NCBI GenBank assembly: GCA_039111635.1
Contig: JBCAQO010000014.1
Location: 2,833,897-2,897,896, forward strand
Source of the DNA: Heterobasidion occidentale
Taxonomy: Eukaryota > Basidiomycota > Agaricomycetes > Russulales > Bondarzewiaceae
Direction: 5' to 3'
Length of the DNA: 64,000 nucleotides
Made by a program: the position numbers and the translations under genes. The notes beneath the pieces were generated by a model. It was not told the DNA's origin and did no database searches. It saw only the letters and a program-made list of their open reading frames with translations. Shown here one piece after another: positions 34,916-45,092 of the stretch; the first letter of the stretch is position 1; each line of letters starts with the position of its first letter.

Positions 34916-35945
34916 TTACTGTCGTCTACCTGCCTCAGACCAGGGCCGTTTGCAATGTCGAAGGACGTGATGGGGACAAGGGTGATAGAAAGTTCTGAAC
35001 ATAGAGGAGAGGTGTCGCCGGCGAAGCTCGCGGCCGCGGCCGTTTCTGAAACTTGCGTATCCGTCGTGGAGCCCTAGGTGTCGTGTGCAAGGATGTGCGC
35101 CTTTTATCTCTTCACTGTGGAATGCTGTGGAGACAGCGAGGGGTCTGTGCAGTGACACAGAACAAGGTAGGGGTTGACGGACGCGGGTCTTGTCGCCGCG
35201 GATGTCGAAGTTGTCCGCGAGGAGGCGGCCAGCGCGGAAGCGCAGCTGGGCAAGGTCGTGCCGGCCGTAGTCGCGGAAGAGGACGCGGCCGAGTGTCGAG
35301 AGCGGGAGGTATATGCATGCGGGGAGGAGCGCGCATGGGGTCGCATAGAAGTGCTTGTGTGGGGTCAAGCGCATGGACATCAATGGTTGACAATGGCGAG
35401 GCAATGCACCTGGGTGGGGCTGACTAGATGAGCAAGTGAACAGTGGTCGGTGGCAGTTTGGTGGCCGGGCTCGCGCTCGAGGGTCTGTGGGACGACACAG
35501 GACAGGGATAGGTGTGAGGGCACCGTGCAGTGGCCGTGCGTGGCGTCGCGAAGACGGGTGTGCATGCATGGGGTTGAGCGGATGTCCACAGATGTCGGTC
35601 ATACGGGAGTCCGCATGCATGAGGTTGAGGGGACAATTGTGCGCGTAAGGGAGCAATTGACGGTCAAGGTAGTTTGAAGCATTGGAGGGGTGCGTGCCGT
35701 CGAGAGCGGGATCGTGATCGGTCAAGCGGGAGAGGGAACGCAAGTGAAGGAAGAGGTGGGCGGAAGGGTTGAGAACGAGACACGCGTGCGGGGACGGACC
35801 TGCAACGATTGTGGCCTCATCGTCTATGCCCATTCACCGCCGCTGCCGTTGGTTGTCCTCGTCCTCATCCTCTGCCGCCGGCTAGTCCTTGTCGTCCTTA
35901 TCGACATTCGAACGGCCGCTAGTACTCGCTAGTCCTCGCATCACG
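34916..35945 (-). other. Decayed or unrecognised gene with acidic exon (member D of a dispersed exon family)
   Basis: On the reverse strand a frame from about 35925 reads GRSNVDKDDKD, stop, PAAEDEDEDNQRQRR, then [12 protein letters not shown] just before GTCCGTCCCC. The same layout, an acidic exon followed by a GTACGTC-like donor, recurs near 56880, 57990 and 59420. Downstream a 305-codon frame (34916-35833) holds [20 protein letters not shown] and [15 protein letters not shown], which look like a real exon, among Pro/His-rich text that looks like intron. I cannot assign a function. Confidence 0.3.
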
Positions 35946-36239
35946 TTCCAGCCAAATTCATAACGATGGGCCGCGACAGAAAAGAACACGCTTAGCAAAA
36001 TGCGTCGGCGCTGGAATATTTGGGCCCTGTCCGCTTGTTGTCCGCTCTCCTCTCCTCGATCGCACTCTGTCTGGATCTCAAATTCGACGCTCCGACCAAG
36101 CTTGGGCCTACTACTTACTGTAATCATTATGAATCTGGCCGTCAGCCGTTCTTTGCCCTCTGCAACCATGCACTTATTATCTGCCCTGCACAACCTCTTC
36201 TCCAGCGCATTCCCCTTTCGCTTTCTCTCGCGTTCGAAC

Positions 36240-37316
36240 ATGTCTCTTCCCAACGACCCTGTCTACTTCCCCAGGTACCTGCAAAGTAACAAGCGTAGCG
36301 TGCTCGACTGGGCGGACCTCGTCTCTGCCGATTCCATTCCCTACCACCGCCCGTACATCGCCAAAATCAAGCACTGCAAACGGGAGCGCGGTGTCTGGCA
36401 TGAATTCCTCATCATCGAGTTAGTCTACCCCATTTCAGACAGTGCCACCCGCATCGTTCCCGTCATCGTTGAGCGCGCAATCGACACCGGCGCGGTCCCC
36501 CACAATATGATCCACCCAGAGGCCGACTTTTCCGCTGAGACCGGCCAAATCAATGCCAATCCCGAACCCGCCTCGAGAATTTCGTCCCGCAACTTGTCCC
36601 GCACCTCAGTCAACTCATCCAAGACATCTTCAACCTACGCCTCCATCGCATCCTCTTCGATGCCCTCTATGGGGGCGCACGCGCTTGACTTCATCCACAT
36701 CCCACTCAATGGCGCGTCTATCCACAGCATCGACAAGGGATCAGAACGCCCGTACCAGGTCTGCCGCCAGCTTACGTTCAACTCGTGCATGACGGACTAT
36801 CACCTTGCCGCCCTGCTGATTGCGGTGAATGATTACGCGCCTAAATATAACATTGCCTCACGGCAATGTTACTGGTACGCGGCTGTCATCTACAATGTCT
36901 TCCGCGCTGGCCTCGGTGACAATGGCAACTCAGTGGATTATCAACTCCGTGGCCCTCTCAGTGGTCCTGGGCGCTTTCTCACATTCTTCACCATCCAGCC
37001 CAAAGACCCACCGCTAGGCGACATTCAGCCATGTTACCAGCAGCATCTCGTGAAATTCATGGACAGGGTGAGGGCTAATCCGATGAATGCGAGGGTAGAG
37101 GCAGCGGAGGCAGCCAACACAAGGGCAATGGAGGAGGCAGCGGCGAGGGCGAGGGCCGACACGAGGGCGAGGGAGGAGGCAGCGGCGAGGGCGAGGGCCG
37201 ACACGAGGGCGAGGGAGGAGGCAGCGGCGAGGAGGAGGGTGGAGAATGAGAATGCCATCCTTCGACAGCAGATGGCGGCGCAGGGCTATGCTGGCCCATC
37301 CAATAGGGCAGTGTAG
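36240..37316 (+). CDS. Conserved-looking unknown protein with C-terminal Ala/Arg/Glu repeats
   Basis: Single-exon frame open from 36000; I start it at 36240 (MSLPNDPVYFPRYLQSNKRS) because upstream text is unconvincing. The ordered core runs HRPYIAKIKHCKRERGVWHE, then LDFIHIPLNGASIHSIDKGS, then TFNSCMTDYHLAALLIAVND and QCYWYAAVIYNVFRAGLG, a Cys/Trp-rich helical motif I associate with unnamed Agaricomycete families, and GPGRFLTFFTIQ. Between is a Ser-rich linker (SRNLSRTSVNSSKTSSTY). The C-terminus holds two exact 14-residue units EEAAARARADTRAR plus partial copies, a charged single-helix or coiled coil; the DNA copies are in tandem at 37131-37226. Function unknown. Confidence 0.7.
   Translation: MSLPNDPVYFPRYLQSNKRSVLDWADLVSADSIPYHRPYIAKIKHCKRERGVWHEFLIIELVYPISDSATRIVPVIVERAIDTGAVPHNMIHPEADFSAETGQINANPEPASRISSRNLSRTSVNSSKTSSTYASIASSSMPSMGAHALDFIHIPLNGASIHSIDKGSERPYQVCRQLTFNSCMTDYHLAALLIAVNDYAPKYNIASRQCYWYAAVIYNVFRAGLGDNGNSVDYQLRGPLSGPGRFLTFFTIQPKDPPLGDIQPCYQQHLVKFMDRVRANPMNARVEAAEAANTRAMEEAAARARADTRAREEAAARARADTRAREEAAARRRVENENAILRQQMAAQGYAGPSNRAV
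37131..37226 (+). repeat. In-frame 42-bp tandem repeat
   Basis: Two nearly identical 42-bp units plus partial copies encode EEAAARARADTRAR; unit length is a multiple of three, so frame is kept. Confidence 0.75.
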
Positions 37317-38055
37317 ACTTTGTTTTGTTTCCTATATCTGTTCCGCATCTGTTTTGCTTCCTATATCTGTTCCGCATCTGTTTTGCTTTCAGTGCATGTA
37401 CTCGTTCTGTACGCATGCTATAGTGTTTCTCTTATGACATGACTTGTTTTCCGCAGTCCCACATCATGCGCCCACACTGCCCAACGACACGCAAAGCATG
37501 GCAGCTGTTTGAGTGTCAACGAGGAGGATGAGACGCAGCTGGCGGCGGAGGACGAGGGACGAGTGCGGCGGAGAGACGAGCTGAGAAGAGAGTGGGCGCT
37601 TGCGCCAACCTCGGTATGGCATGCTACTTCTTGTCCTTCCCGCTATGGTTATTCCCACCTCAAAAACGGCCTTCGTTGCACATTACTACTGTGTCCCCTT
37701 TCTTTTCTAGTGACCCCCCCTGCAAAATTCAGGGTAGGTAGACCCTATCTGGAAGCAGGTTCTGGGACAGGATGAGCTCTCCAAAGTTATTCCTTCCAAA
37801 GTCATGATTTTCCTTCTGAGACCCTCCAAAACAGGGTGTCACAGGAGAGTTCTCCTTACTGGGAGTGCAGGAATGCTTTTTAGGCCTTGTTCAGTATCTC
37901 ACAATTTATAATAAATCCCAATGCATGTTTTTTGAATGTCTTATGGTGCTCTGACCAGGGGATGTGAAGGAATTCTATCCTGAAAAGCTAGGAAGTTCAG
38001 GGTAGGGCAGGGTTAGGCAAGGCCAAAGAGGCTGATTAAGAGGTAAAGGAGCCAG
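37317..38055. other. Intergenic with an acidic-exon-like segment at 37490-37620
   Basis: The first part has two 'tatctgttccgcatctgtttt' copies at about 37333-37385. At 37509 a short + frame reads SVNEEDETQLAAEDEGRVRR, like members of the dispersed exon family near 57.9 and 59.3 kb. From 37700 to 38055 the DNA is more AT-rich, with no coding signal. Confidence 0.4.
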
Positions 38056-38489
38056 CCGTGCCAATACGCAGCTGACATGACGAGCCTGTTTAGCCATGGA
38101 CAGGCTCGTCATGTCAGGCGCGTATCAGAACCCAGCTATCCAATACATGGCTGACATGACAAGCCTGTCTAGCTACAGACAGACTCGTCATGTCAGCCGT
38201 GTATCAGGTCCTAGCCATGTGATACGCGACTGACACGACGAGCCTGTCTAGCTGCGTATCACCTCCTAGCTATGCAATACGCGGCTGACATGACGAGCCT
38301 GTTTAGCCGCAGACAGGCTCGTCATGTCAGCTGCATATCAGGACTCAGCCCAGCCCTGGCAATACACGGCTGACATGACGAGCCTGTCCGCGGCTGAACA
38401 GGCTCGTCATGTCAGCCGCGTATCAGGTCCCAGCCATGCAATACACGACTGACACGACGAGCCTGTCTAGCTGCGTATCACCTCCTAGG
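38056..38489. repeat. Tandem array of hairpin units in a higher-order pattern
   Basis: Six adjacent units. Four (about 80 bp each, starting 38061, 38140, 38276 and 38361) are inverted repeats: one arm ACACGGCTGACATGACGAGC plus CTGT, a loop of 6-12 nt, then the complementary arm containing GGCTCGTCATGTCAGCCG. Two (38221 and 38440, 50-55 bp) have lost most of the second arm and are almost identical to each other. The order full-full-short, full-full-short gives a higher-order period of about 215 bp. The array ends exactly where the dispersed repeat begins (CCTAGGAGTATTAC). Confidence 0.85.
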
Positions 38490-39275
38490 AGTATTACCGA
38501 CCGATTTGAGTCCACCGATATCCGAAACTACTGTGTTGCCAATTTAATGCAGCTATAAATACAAAAAAATAAGTGGTGTGATCTTCATACCCTGGTGCAA
38601 CTTTAAAGCCCAGAATCAGCCATATTAAATCAGGGGTTCAATAGATATGGATTTAAACAGTCTATCCCCCAAAACCAGACTGTGCGAAGCACAGTCTGGG
38701 TTTTGGGAAATGAAATCTGTGTTGCACACAATTATGTCTAATTCAAGAGATTTGAAAGGTGTTTAGGATGGTATCCTGAATTTCTCATCACTAGACATGT
38801 ACCACTGAGTCTGTTAAGGGCAAAATACAAGAGTGAATAATACACTCAAAAAAGCAGGCATACAGTACTCAATTTATGTTGGTTTGTAATCATAAAGCTG
38901 AGAAAATATGCATATTTACCGTAGCGTTTGATTGATACATTAATCGTACCATTGGGATCAGGGGATCCAAAGATACGGAATTGTTTGTGGTCTTGAGGAT
39001 ATTTTGTAACCCGGAGACACAGTTTAGTCAGCATCGGGAGAGCCGGCACACAGTCGGGAGATCGTGGGCACACTGTCGTCACACTGTTGTCACACCACGC
39101 ACAGTCTCTCTGTCGCGCCACACAGTCCGGATTTTGGCGCTGTGTCTGCGCCACACTGTCTGGATTCTCGGTGACAGTCCGGGATTTGGCCCTAAGATTG
39201 CGCCACACAGCCCGGCCGTGCCGCACACAGTCCGTTGATTGTTGCGCCACACAGTCCTTAGGTTATAAGAGGTGG
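38484..39275 (+). mobile_element. Dispersed repeat, copy 1
   Basis: Begins CCTAGGAGTATTAC, then 'tttgagtccaccgatatccg' and an AT-rich 400-bp part with a strong hairpin (CCAGACTGTG, CGAAG, CACAGTCTGG at about 38678-38702). From 39010 it has a GC-rich part with repeated CACACAGTC / CACACTGTC words. Closely matches 49616-50440 and, less fully, 39455-40190. No protein of any size. Probably a non-autonomous element; ends not defined here. Confidence 0.75.
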
Positions 39276-39450
39276 TAGGCGGGTGGTAGGTGAGATGAAA
39301 AAAATCTGAGATGTTGGGTAGGTGAGAAGCCAGGTGAGAGGCCAGGTGAGGGGCCAGGTGAGGAGGCAGGTGAGAGGCTAGGTGAGGAGGCAGGTGAGGA
39401 GTCAGGCGAGGAGTCAGGTAAGAGACTAGGTTATGAGGCCTTTTCCATGA
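39250..39450. repeat. AGGTGAG-type minisatellite, copy 1
   Basis: Follows dispersed repeat copy 1: 'ttaggttataagaggtgg', then units such as AGGTGAGAGGCC, AGGTGAGGAGGC and AGGTGAGG. The same pairing of element plus minisatellite recurs at 50560-50805. Confidence 0.75.
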
Positions 39451-39454
39451 ACCT

Positions 39455-40190
39455 AGTAGTATTACCAACACTTTTGAGTCCACCGATATCCGAAACTACT
39501 GTGTTGCCAATTAAATGCAACTATAAATGCAAAAGAAAAATTCCGTGATCCTCATACCCTGATTCAACTTTGAGGCCTAGAAGCAGTGAGATTGAATCAG
39601 GGGTTCAATAGATATGGATTTAAACAGTCTATCCGCTAAAACCAGACTGTGCTTTGCACAGTCTGGTTTTTGGGGAATGGAATTTGTGCTATATGATATT
39701 CTGTCTCATTCAATCAATTGAAAATATAGTCAGGATACAATCCTGAATGTTTCATTAGTAGACATGTAGTACTGAGGCTGTTAAAGGCAAAATACACAAG
39801 TGAAGAGAAAACTCGAAAAAGCAAGTCTCCAGTCCTCAATTATTGTTAGATTGCTATTGCAAAACAAAGAGAATTCCCTTACATACATCACCTTTCAAAT
39901 GATACCCCAATCATACCATTTGGATGAGGGGATCCAGAGATACGGAATTGTTTGTGATCTTGAGGATATTCTGCAACCGGGAGACACAGTTTAGTCAGCA
40001 TCGGGAAAGAGCCGGCACACAGTCGGGAGATTGCGGACCCACAGTCGTCACACTGTTGTCACACCACGCATAGTCTCTCTGTTGCGCCACACAGTCCGGA
40101 TTTTGGCGCTAGTTCTGCGCCACACAGTGCCCTTCAACAGTCCTTCAACGTCTCGTGATCAAGCACGCTGCAACGTCGTGTCGCGTCCAC
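39455..40190 (+). mobile_element. Dispersed repeat, copy 2
   Basis: Head-to-tail with copy 1. Begins CCTAGTAGTATTACC and shares the hairpin (CCAGACTGTG / CACAGTCTGG, near 39640-39665) and the CACACAGTC words. It extends further than copy 1 at the right into 'caacgtctcgtgat', a tail shared with copy 3. More diverged than copies 1 and 3 are from each other. Confidence 0.7.
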
Positions 40191-40239
40191 ACATTGCTGA
40201 CAGCGCGTTGCAGTGTTGACTGTTCTTTTTTTTTGCACC

Positions 40240-40789
40240 ACCGCCACCCAGTTCCCAGTACCCCTTGACCTCGACCTCGACATCGATCCTGCTCTCATCC
40301 CCTTGATATTAGGTGCGTCATTTCCAGTCTCTCTAAGCATATGAGTACCTCGTTCTCAACCTCTCCGCTCTCTGACCCCTCGACCCGCCACCCCCTAACC
40401 GTCCCTGCACCCCTCCCTACCCCGACTGCCCCATCTGCTTCAACGCGATCATCCCTGCCCAGCCGACCTGGATCTGCTCCCCCACCTTCGTCCCGCATGA
40501 CCCCGACGCTGCGCCCCCCGCCGGCCACGAGCACGAACAGGAGCGCGTGAAGTACTGCTGGATGACCTTCTACCTCAAGTGTGTCCACTTGTGGGCCGCG
40601 AAGAGCGTCGAGGACATCAAGGATGCCTGGCGCAGGCGCGGCGAGAGCGGCAGGAAGGACGACTGGCGCTGCCCCGGGAGCCAGTTCAAGCGCGAGTCCG
40701 TCCCGCATTGCTACTGGTGCGCCCCGTTCCTTCTCTGAACCTGCTCCCATAGCCCTGACCCGCACCCGGCAGGTGCTTCTGCGGCTCTA
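40240..40789 (+). pseudogene. NFX1-type RING/zinc-finger fragment
   Basis: The frame entering at about 40410 reads DCPICFNAIIPAQPTWICS, then FYLKCVHLWAAKSVEDIKDA and DDWRCPGSQFKRESVPHCYW. A 60-nt intron (GTGCGC...CGGCAG) leads to CFCGST and a stop at 40789. This is the modified RING of NF-X1/FAP1 proteins (C-x2-C, W-x-C, H/K-C-x2-W, W-x-C-P, Y-x-C-F-C-G), but the second and third finger cysteines are altered (CSPTFVPH) and none of the many following NF-X1 fingers is present. It begins next to dispersed repeat copy 2 and stops after one exon, so it is most likely a transposed or truncated gene piece. Confidence 0.55.
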
Positions 40790-40831
40790 CCTAGGACCCG
40801 AAGCCTGTCAATGTAATCAGCGCGCGTGTTT

Positions 40832-41682
40832 TTAATGAGAAAACGACCAAGGTGAGGGAGCATATGTTGAGCCCGTGAGTTCAAAGTATTTAGGGGTAGG
40901 TCAGAGAGAATCATAGAGGCAGAGGGACATGCCTGACCACTGACGGCACCGCTCTTGCCGCTTGCGAGAGGGAGAACGTCGAAGTGGAGGGAGGAGAGTT
41001 GGAGGAGGATGCGCAAGAGGTCGTCTTGGCTAGGTTCGTCAGGGATCACAGTGTGGTGCCGGACGACGAGGGCGATAGATTCCTGTGAGAGGGGTGTCAG
41101 CACAACAGAGCGAGAGGTGGTGAAGCAGAGCGACAAAAAAGTAAGAGGACTAACCTGGATACAGAGGGCGGTGAGGGTGCGGAGGAAGCGTGCAACGTCA
41201 GACAATGGATGGCCAATCCATGAAAGCGCAGCGATATCGTCGACGACGACGAGCACTGGCGATGAATTTGGCGTCGGGTGGCCAGAGACAGGGTTTGGCT
41301 CAGCACCGCGAAGGGCGTGGACGGTGGATCGGACGCGATCGAGGAGCGGGCGCAGGGTCGAAGGGCCGTTTGGTGGGACGTCCAGGAAGACGAGTGACTG
41401 GTCTTCGATTTTCTGCGTCAGATTTAGGTTCTAGTAAAAGTGAGTACTCATCACTCGCAGCAAAAGACACGTACTTACCGACCGCGCCGCGACCGCCTTC
41501 CATCTCGCCAACGGCTCCGACACCGAAACTAGAACCGCCTTCGACCTCGTGCTGGCACCGTCATAGGCAGTGGCCTTGATGTACGCAGCGAGAATTTGGT
41601 GGAGCAGAAAGTCGGCAGGCGCAGCGAGCTGGTCTGTGATGAGCACAAGTTGGCCGGCGATGGGTGCGGAGGGGAAGAGCAT
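40832..41682 (-). CDS. ELP6: Elongator complex subunit Elp6
   Basis: RecA-like subunit of the Elp4-6 ring, needed for tRNA wobble-uridine modification. Start at 41682: GQLVLITDQLAAPADFLLHQ, the family's N-terminal signature in place of a Walker A, then VLVSVSEPLARWKAVAARS. After an intron: QSLVFLDVPPNGPSTLRPLL, then PVLVVVDDIAALSWIG, the Walker-B-like strand. A further intron leads to ESIALVVRHHTVIPDEPSQD, LLQLSSLHFDVLPLASGKSG and AVSGQ. I could not settle the last exon, so the end is approximate. It shares a 44-bp divergent promoter with COG3. Confidence 0.78.
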
Positions 41683-41690
41683 AGAGAAGG

Positions 41691-41703
41691 TGACGTCACG
41701 TCA
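41691..41703. promoter_or_regulatory. CRE-like palindrome in the ELP6/COG3 divergent promoter
   Basis: TGACGTCACGTCA: a perfect 8-bp CRE (TGACGTCA) overlapped by a second CGTCA half-site, placed between start codons only 44 bp apart. This is the binding type of CREB/ATF bZIP factors (fungal Atf1/Sko1 class). Occupancy is inferred. Confidence 0.55.
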
Positions 41704-41726
41704 CACATTCCTCGACGCCGACAACG

Positions 41727-44700
41727 ATGTCCACGACATTCGCCAATGCCGGTGCGCGCGGGACACCGCGGCGGGCACCGGTATCTGCTCCTGCACAAAC
41801 ACACGCGGCAATCAGCGTCGAGCAGTGGGAGGCGCTGGCCCCGCTAGGCGACGTGCAGCTGAAGAGTGTCGCCGCCGTGAAAGCCGCTGTCGAGAAATCG
41901 TCTAGCACGTTCAGAGTGCGTCTGGCGTCTTCAATGCCCTCGTGTCGCTCACATTGTTTCCAGTTCCCACAAAACGAGGCTGGTCCATCCCGTCCGTCCA
42001 CGCCGCTTGCCTCATTGCCTTCAAAACTCCCATCGTCCCGCCCATCTACCCCAACTCCTTCTTCCCAATCTCAAGTCTCACATCTACACCCACCACACCC
42101 AATTCGCACTCCGGAACAATTCTACGACTGGCACGCCTCTCTCGACCGCGCCGTCGCCATGGACAGGAGGCTCACTTCCGCGCCCATCTCGCTGCGCTCG
42201 CGCGGCACCTCGACTTGTGCGATCGGCTAGTCGAGAGAGGGGAGGAGGTCGATCAGGAGGTCACAAGGATGATGGAAGAGTGGAGACGCGTTGAGGAGGG
42301 AGGCGAGAGTATGAAGGAGGCGTGCGAGAGGTTGTTGGAGGAACGGGTTAGTCTGTTAGTCCGCACAACGCGTTCTCTATCTCTGGATTTCTCCTGCTTT
42401 TTTATCAGAATCATCTGGCATATCAATATGTTTGCGGCTGACGATGACTTCATACGATCAGGATGCCCTCCTCGAGCTGCAAGATGCGCTTGGCGCCCGC
42501 CTCGACTACTTCGCCGAGCTCGAGCACGCGACCCGCATGCTCAACCATCCGGGTGAGGCTCTCGTCCTTCAAACGGACTTTTTGTATATGGTCGAGCGTG
42601 TCGACGTGTGCATAGAGTTTCTGAAGGGTCACGTATGGTCTCTCTCCCGATCATTTTCACACTGAGTCTCACATTTACGCGCTGGTTCTTTCTGGAACAG
42701 CGCCATTACAAGGAAGCAGACATCTACCTTCTCCGTTTTGAGCAATGCATGACACGTGCTATGACCCTCGTCAAGATGTACGCCGTTGGTTCGCTTCGCG
42801 CGCTCGCGCAGGATGTCGCGAGGCGACTTAGTGAGAATGTGTGGTCGCAGTCTTCTCTATGAATCTAAGCTGTTTGCTAACCTGTTCTTCACTTACATGA
42901 CCGTCTCACGCATGGCGGTTTAACCTCACAGGACGTGTCCCCTACTGCCCAGTCTCACCTGCTCTATACACGTTTCGCAACCGTCGCTGCCACCTTGTCC
43001 CCGCTCCTCTCTGAGCTCGAGCGCCGCGCCGCGGCACACCCGGCATCTCTGTCTTTCCTCCTCGATGAGTGCCATGCTGCATACTTCAGCGCTCGGAGGA
43101 GCTTGTTGGTAGCTAGAATCGCGGAGGAGGTGAAGGGACTGGAGCCTGGGAGGGCTGAGGTGGTCGAGTTGGTGAGTCGTCTATGCTTTCACTATTTATC
43201 AACTTTTTTGAGGGAGCTTGTCGATATTTACGAATTAATCGATGTATGCGTGTCAGACACGAGCCGGATGCAGCTATCTCAAGCAGCTATGCACGGACGA
43301 ATTCGAACTCCATAGGTCGTTCTTCGCCTCGGGCGAGGACCATCTCTAGTACGTTCTACAGTCGATCTTCGCTAACTGATCGCTAACGCATAGACTCCCC
43401 TCCCCTTCGGCACATCGGGCTTGTCCTACTGTCGAGGACAGCGCATACCTCGAAACTCTGTGCGATTACCTCTACGATGATCTACGCCCGCGTATCCTTC
43501 ACGAACAGCGCATCTCTGCGCTATGTGATGTGTGCACCGTCCTCCAGGCGCTGATGGTACTCGACGCGCCCGCGCCTGAGATTAGCACTGGAGTTGATTC
43601 CGACGAGGAAGACGTCTTCTCGACCAACGCCGGAGTCTCCCGTGGCAATGCAGGCACGCTGCACATTAGCCGATTGTTGCAGATGGTGCTTCAGGATGCG
43701 CAGACACGGCTGTTTTTCAAAGCGCAGGCGGTGATCCAGAGCGAGATCAGATACTATGTGCCCAAGGCAGAAGACCTGGCATATCCCGATAAAATCGTTG
43801 GTAAGCGGCTCTATCTCTCTCCTCTGGGGTTCCGTCAACATGGTGCAATCCCTTCACTCCATTATTTCCATCTATATTCTCAAGAAAGGAGGCTGATATG
43901 TCCTTTTTCACGTTGTCAGCCGCGCGTACACCCATGACGGGGTTGCGGGAGAAAGAGCGCGAGAGCGTGCGCCAGCTGTTTGGTGCTCAGAATCAAACCT
44001 CGCTTGCCAGCCTCGAGCGTCGCGACACGTGGTTCCCGACGCTCGATACGACGGCACGCGTGCTTGCGCAGCTGCACGACTTTGTTCAGGTAGGTCTTAA
44101 AGTTTCAACCTCTCTTGTCACTGCCGCGTTCTGCTCATATACTTATGGATGTATCATATCATTCATGTATGTGCGTGTGCTGCACCCCGATTCAACGCAC
44201 CCGTGAAAGCCTGCAATCTTCGATGATCTCGCGCAAGAAGCCATTACACTTTGCCGACATTCGCTTTGCGCTGCCGCTGGGATGATAGAGGCCAGAGCCG
44301 CGGGTGCTGCGCTGGATGCGCATCTGTTCCTCGTACGCCACCTCCTCATTCTCAAGGAGATGACACGAAACCTCGCATTTGGTGAGACAAGCCGAGACGA
44401 GGTGGGTGTCAGCGGACACGGTATTATGATTGGGAGTTACGGTATGACAGACACACTTGCGGCAATGGTCTCGCGCACGACGTCGATGCTACCTGATTCG
44501 CTCGTCGCATCGCTCGGTATGCCGAGAGGAGATGCAGACATTCTGGGCGCGTCTAAGCATGTGAGTGTGGCGATTCTACTGTACGAGATCATTGGCTAAC
44601 CTGCTATTTGTCGTGCATTGCAAAGCATCGATATAAAACTTAAGCGCACGTGCGAAGGAGTCATCGACGACCTTGCTGAGCCCCTCTGTACGCCACTACG

Positions 44701-45092
44701 AGAGTTCGTCGCGCAGGTCGACGCGCATCGTAATGCGGCCCTGAGCTCTACGAACACGAAGACTGGACCGGTGACTGCACATTCTTGGGCACAGCAGGAG
44801 GTCGCGGAGAAACTTGATGCAGACTTCCGCTCGCTCTGTGCACGCGAGCTCCGTGCGCTCGCTCTGTGCACGCGAGCTCCGTGCGGGTGCAGCCCGCGTC
44901 GGGCTGTACCTTGAGGATCGGCGCACGGCTGATGTCCTGTTGTCGCATGTACGGGAACGCGCTGCGGAGGTGTATTGTGATTTTGCAGATCTTGTTGGAA
45001 GCATGTATGCGGGCACACTGAAGGGACGCGTGCTCGATGCAGCGAGGGTAAATGAGGTACTGAGAGAGGCAACAGACGAGAGGGAGGAGTAA
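41727..45092 (+). CDS. COG3: Conserved oligomeric Golgi complex subunit 3 (COG3/Sec34)
   Basis: Lobe A subunit of the COG tether for retrograde Golgi vesicles. Landmarks in order: ISVEQWEALAPLGDVQLKSV, EQFYDWHASLDRAV, AHFRAHLAALARHLDLCDRL, LLELQDALGARLDYFAELEH, YMVERVDVCIEFLKGH, HYKEADIYLLRFEQCMTRAM, then LCDYLYDDLRPRILHEQRIS, LLQMVLQDAQTRLFFKAQAV, WFPTLDTTARVLAQLHDFVQ, FLVRHLLILKEMTRNLAFGE and CEGVIDDLAEPLCTPLREFV, ending RVNEVLREATDEREE at 45092. About ten introns. Two breaks: a missing base near 42155-42160 between the D-R-A-V and A-H-F-R motifs, and a 28-bp tandem duplication at 44833-44884 that shifts frame near the end. As COG3 is normally a single-copy housekeeping gene, assembly error is a fair alternative to decay. 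Confidence 0.87.
44833..44884. repeat. 28-bp tandem duplication inside COG3
   Basis: GCTCTGTGCACGCGAGCTCC plus GTGCGCTC occurs at 44833-44860 and again from 44861 (24 of 28 bases kept before divergence). 28 is not a multiple of three, so it breaks frame; dropping one unit restores CARELRAGAARVGLYLEDRR. Confidence 0.85.
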
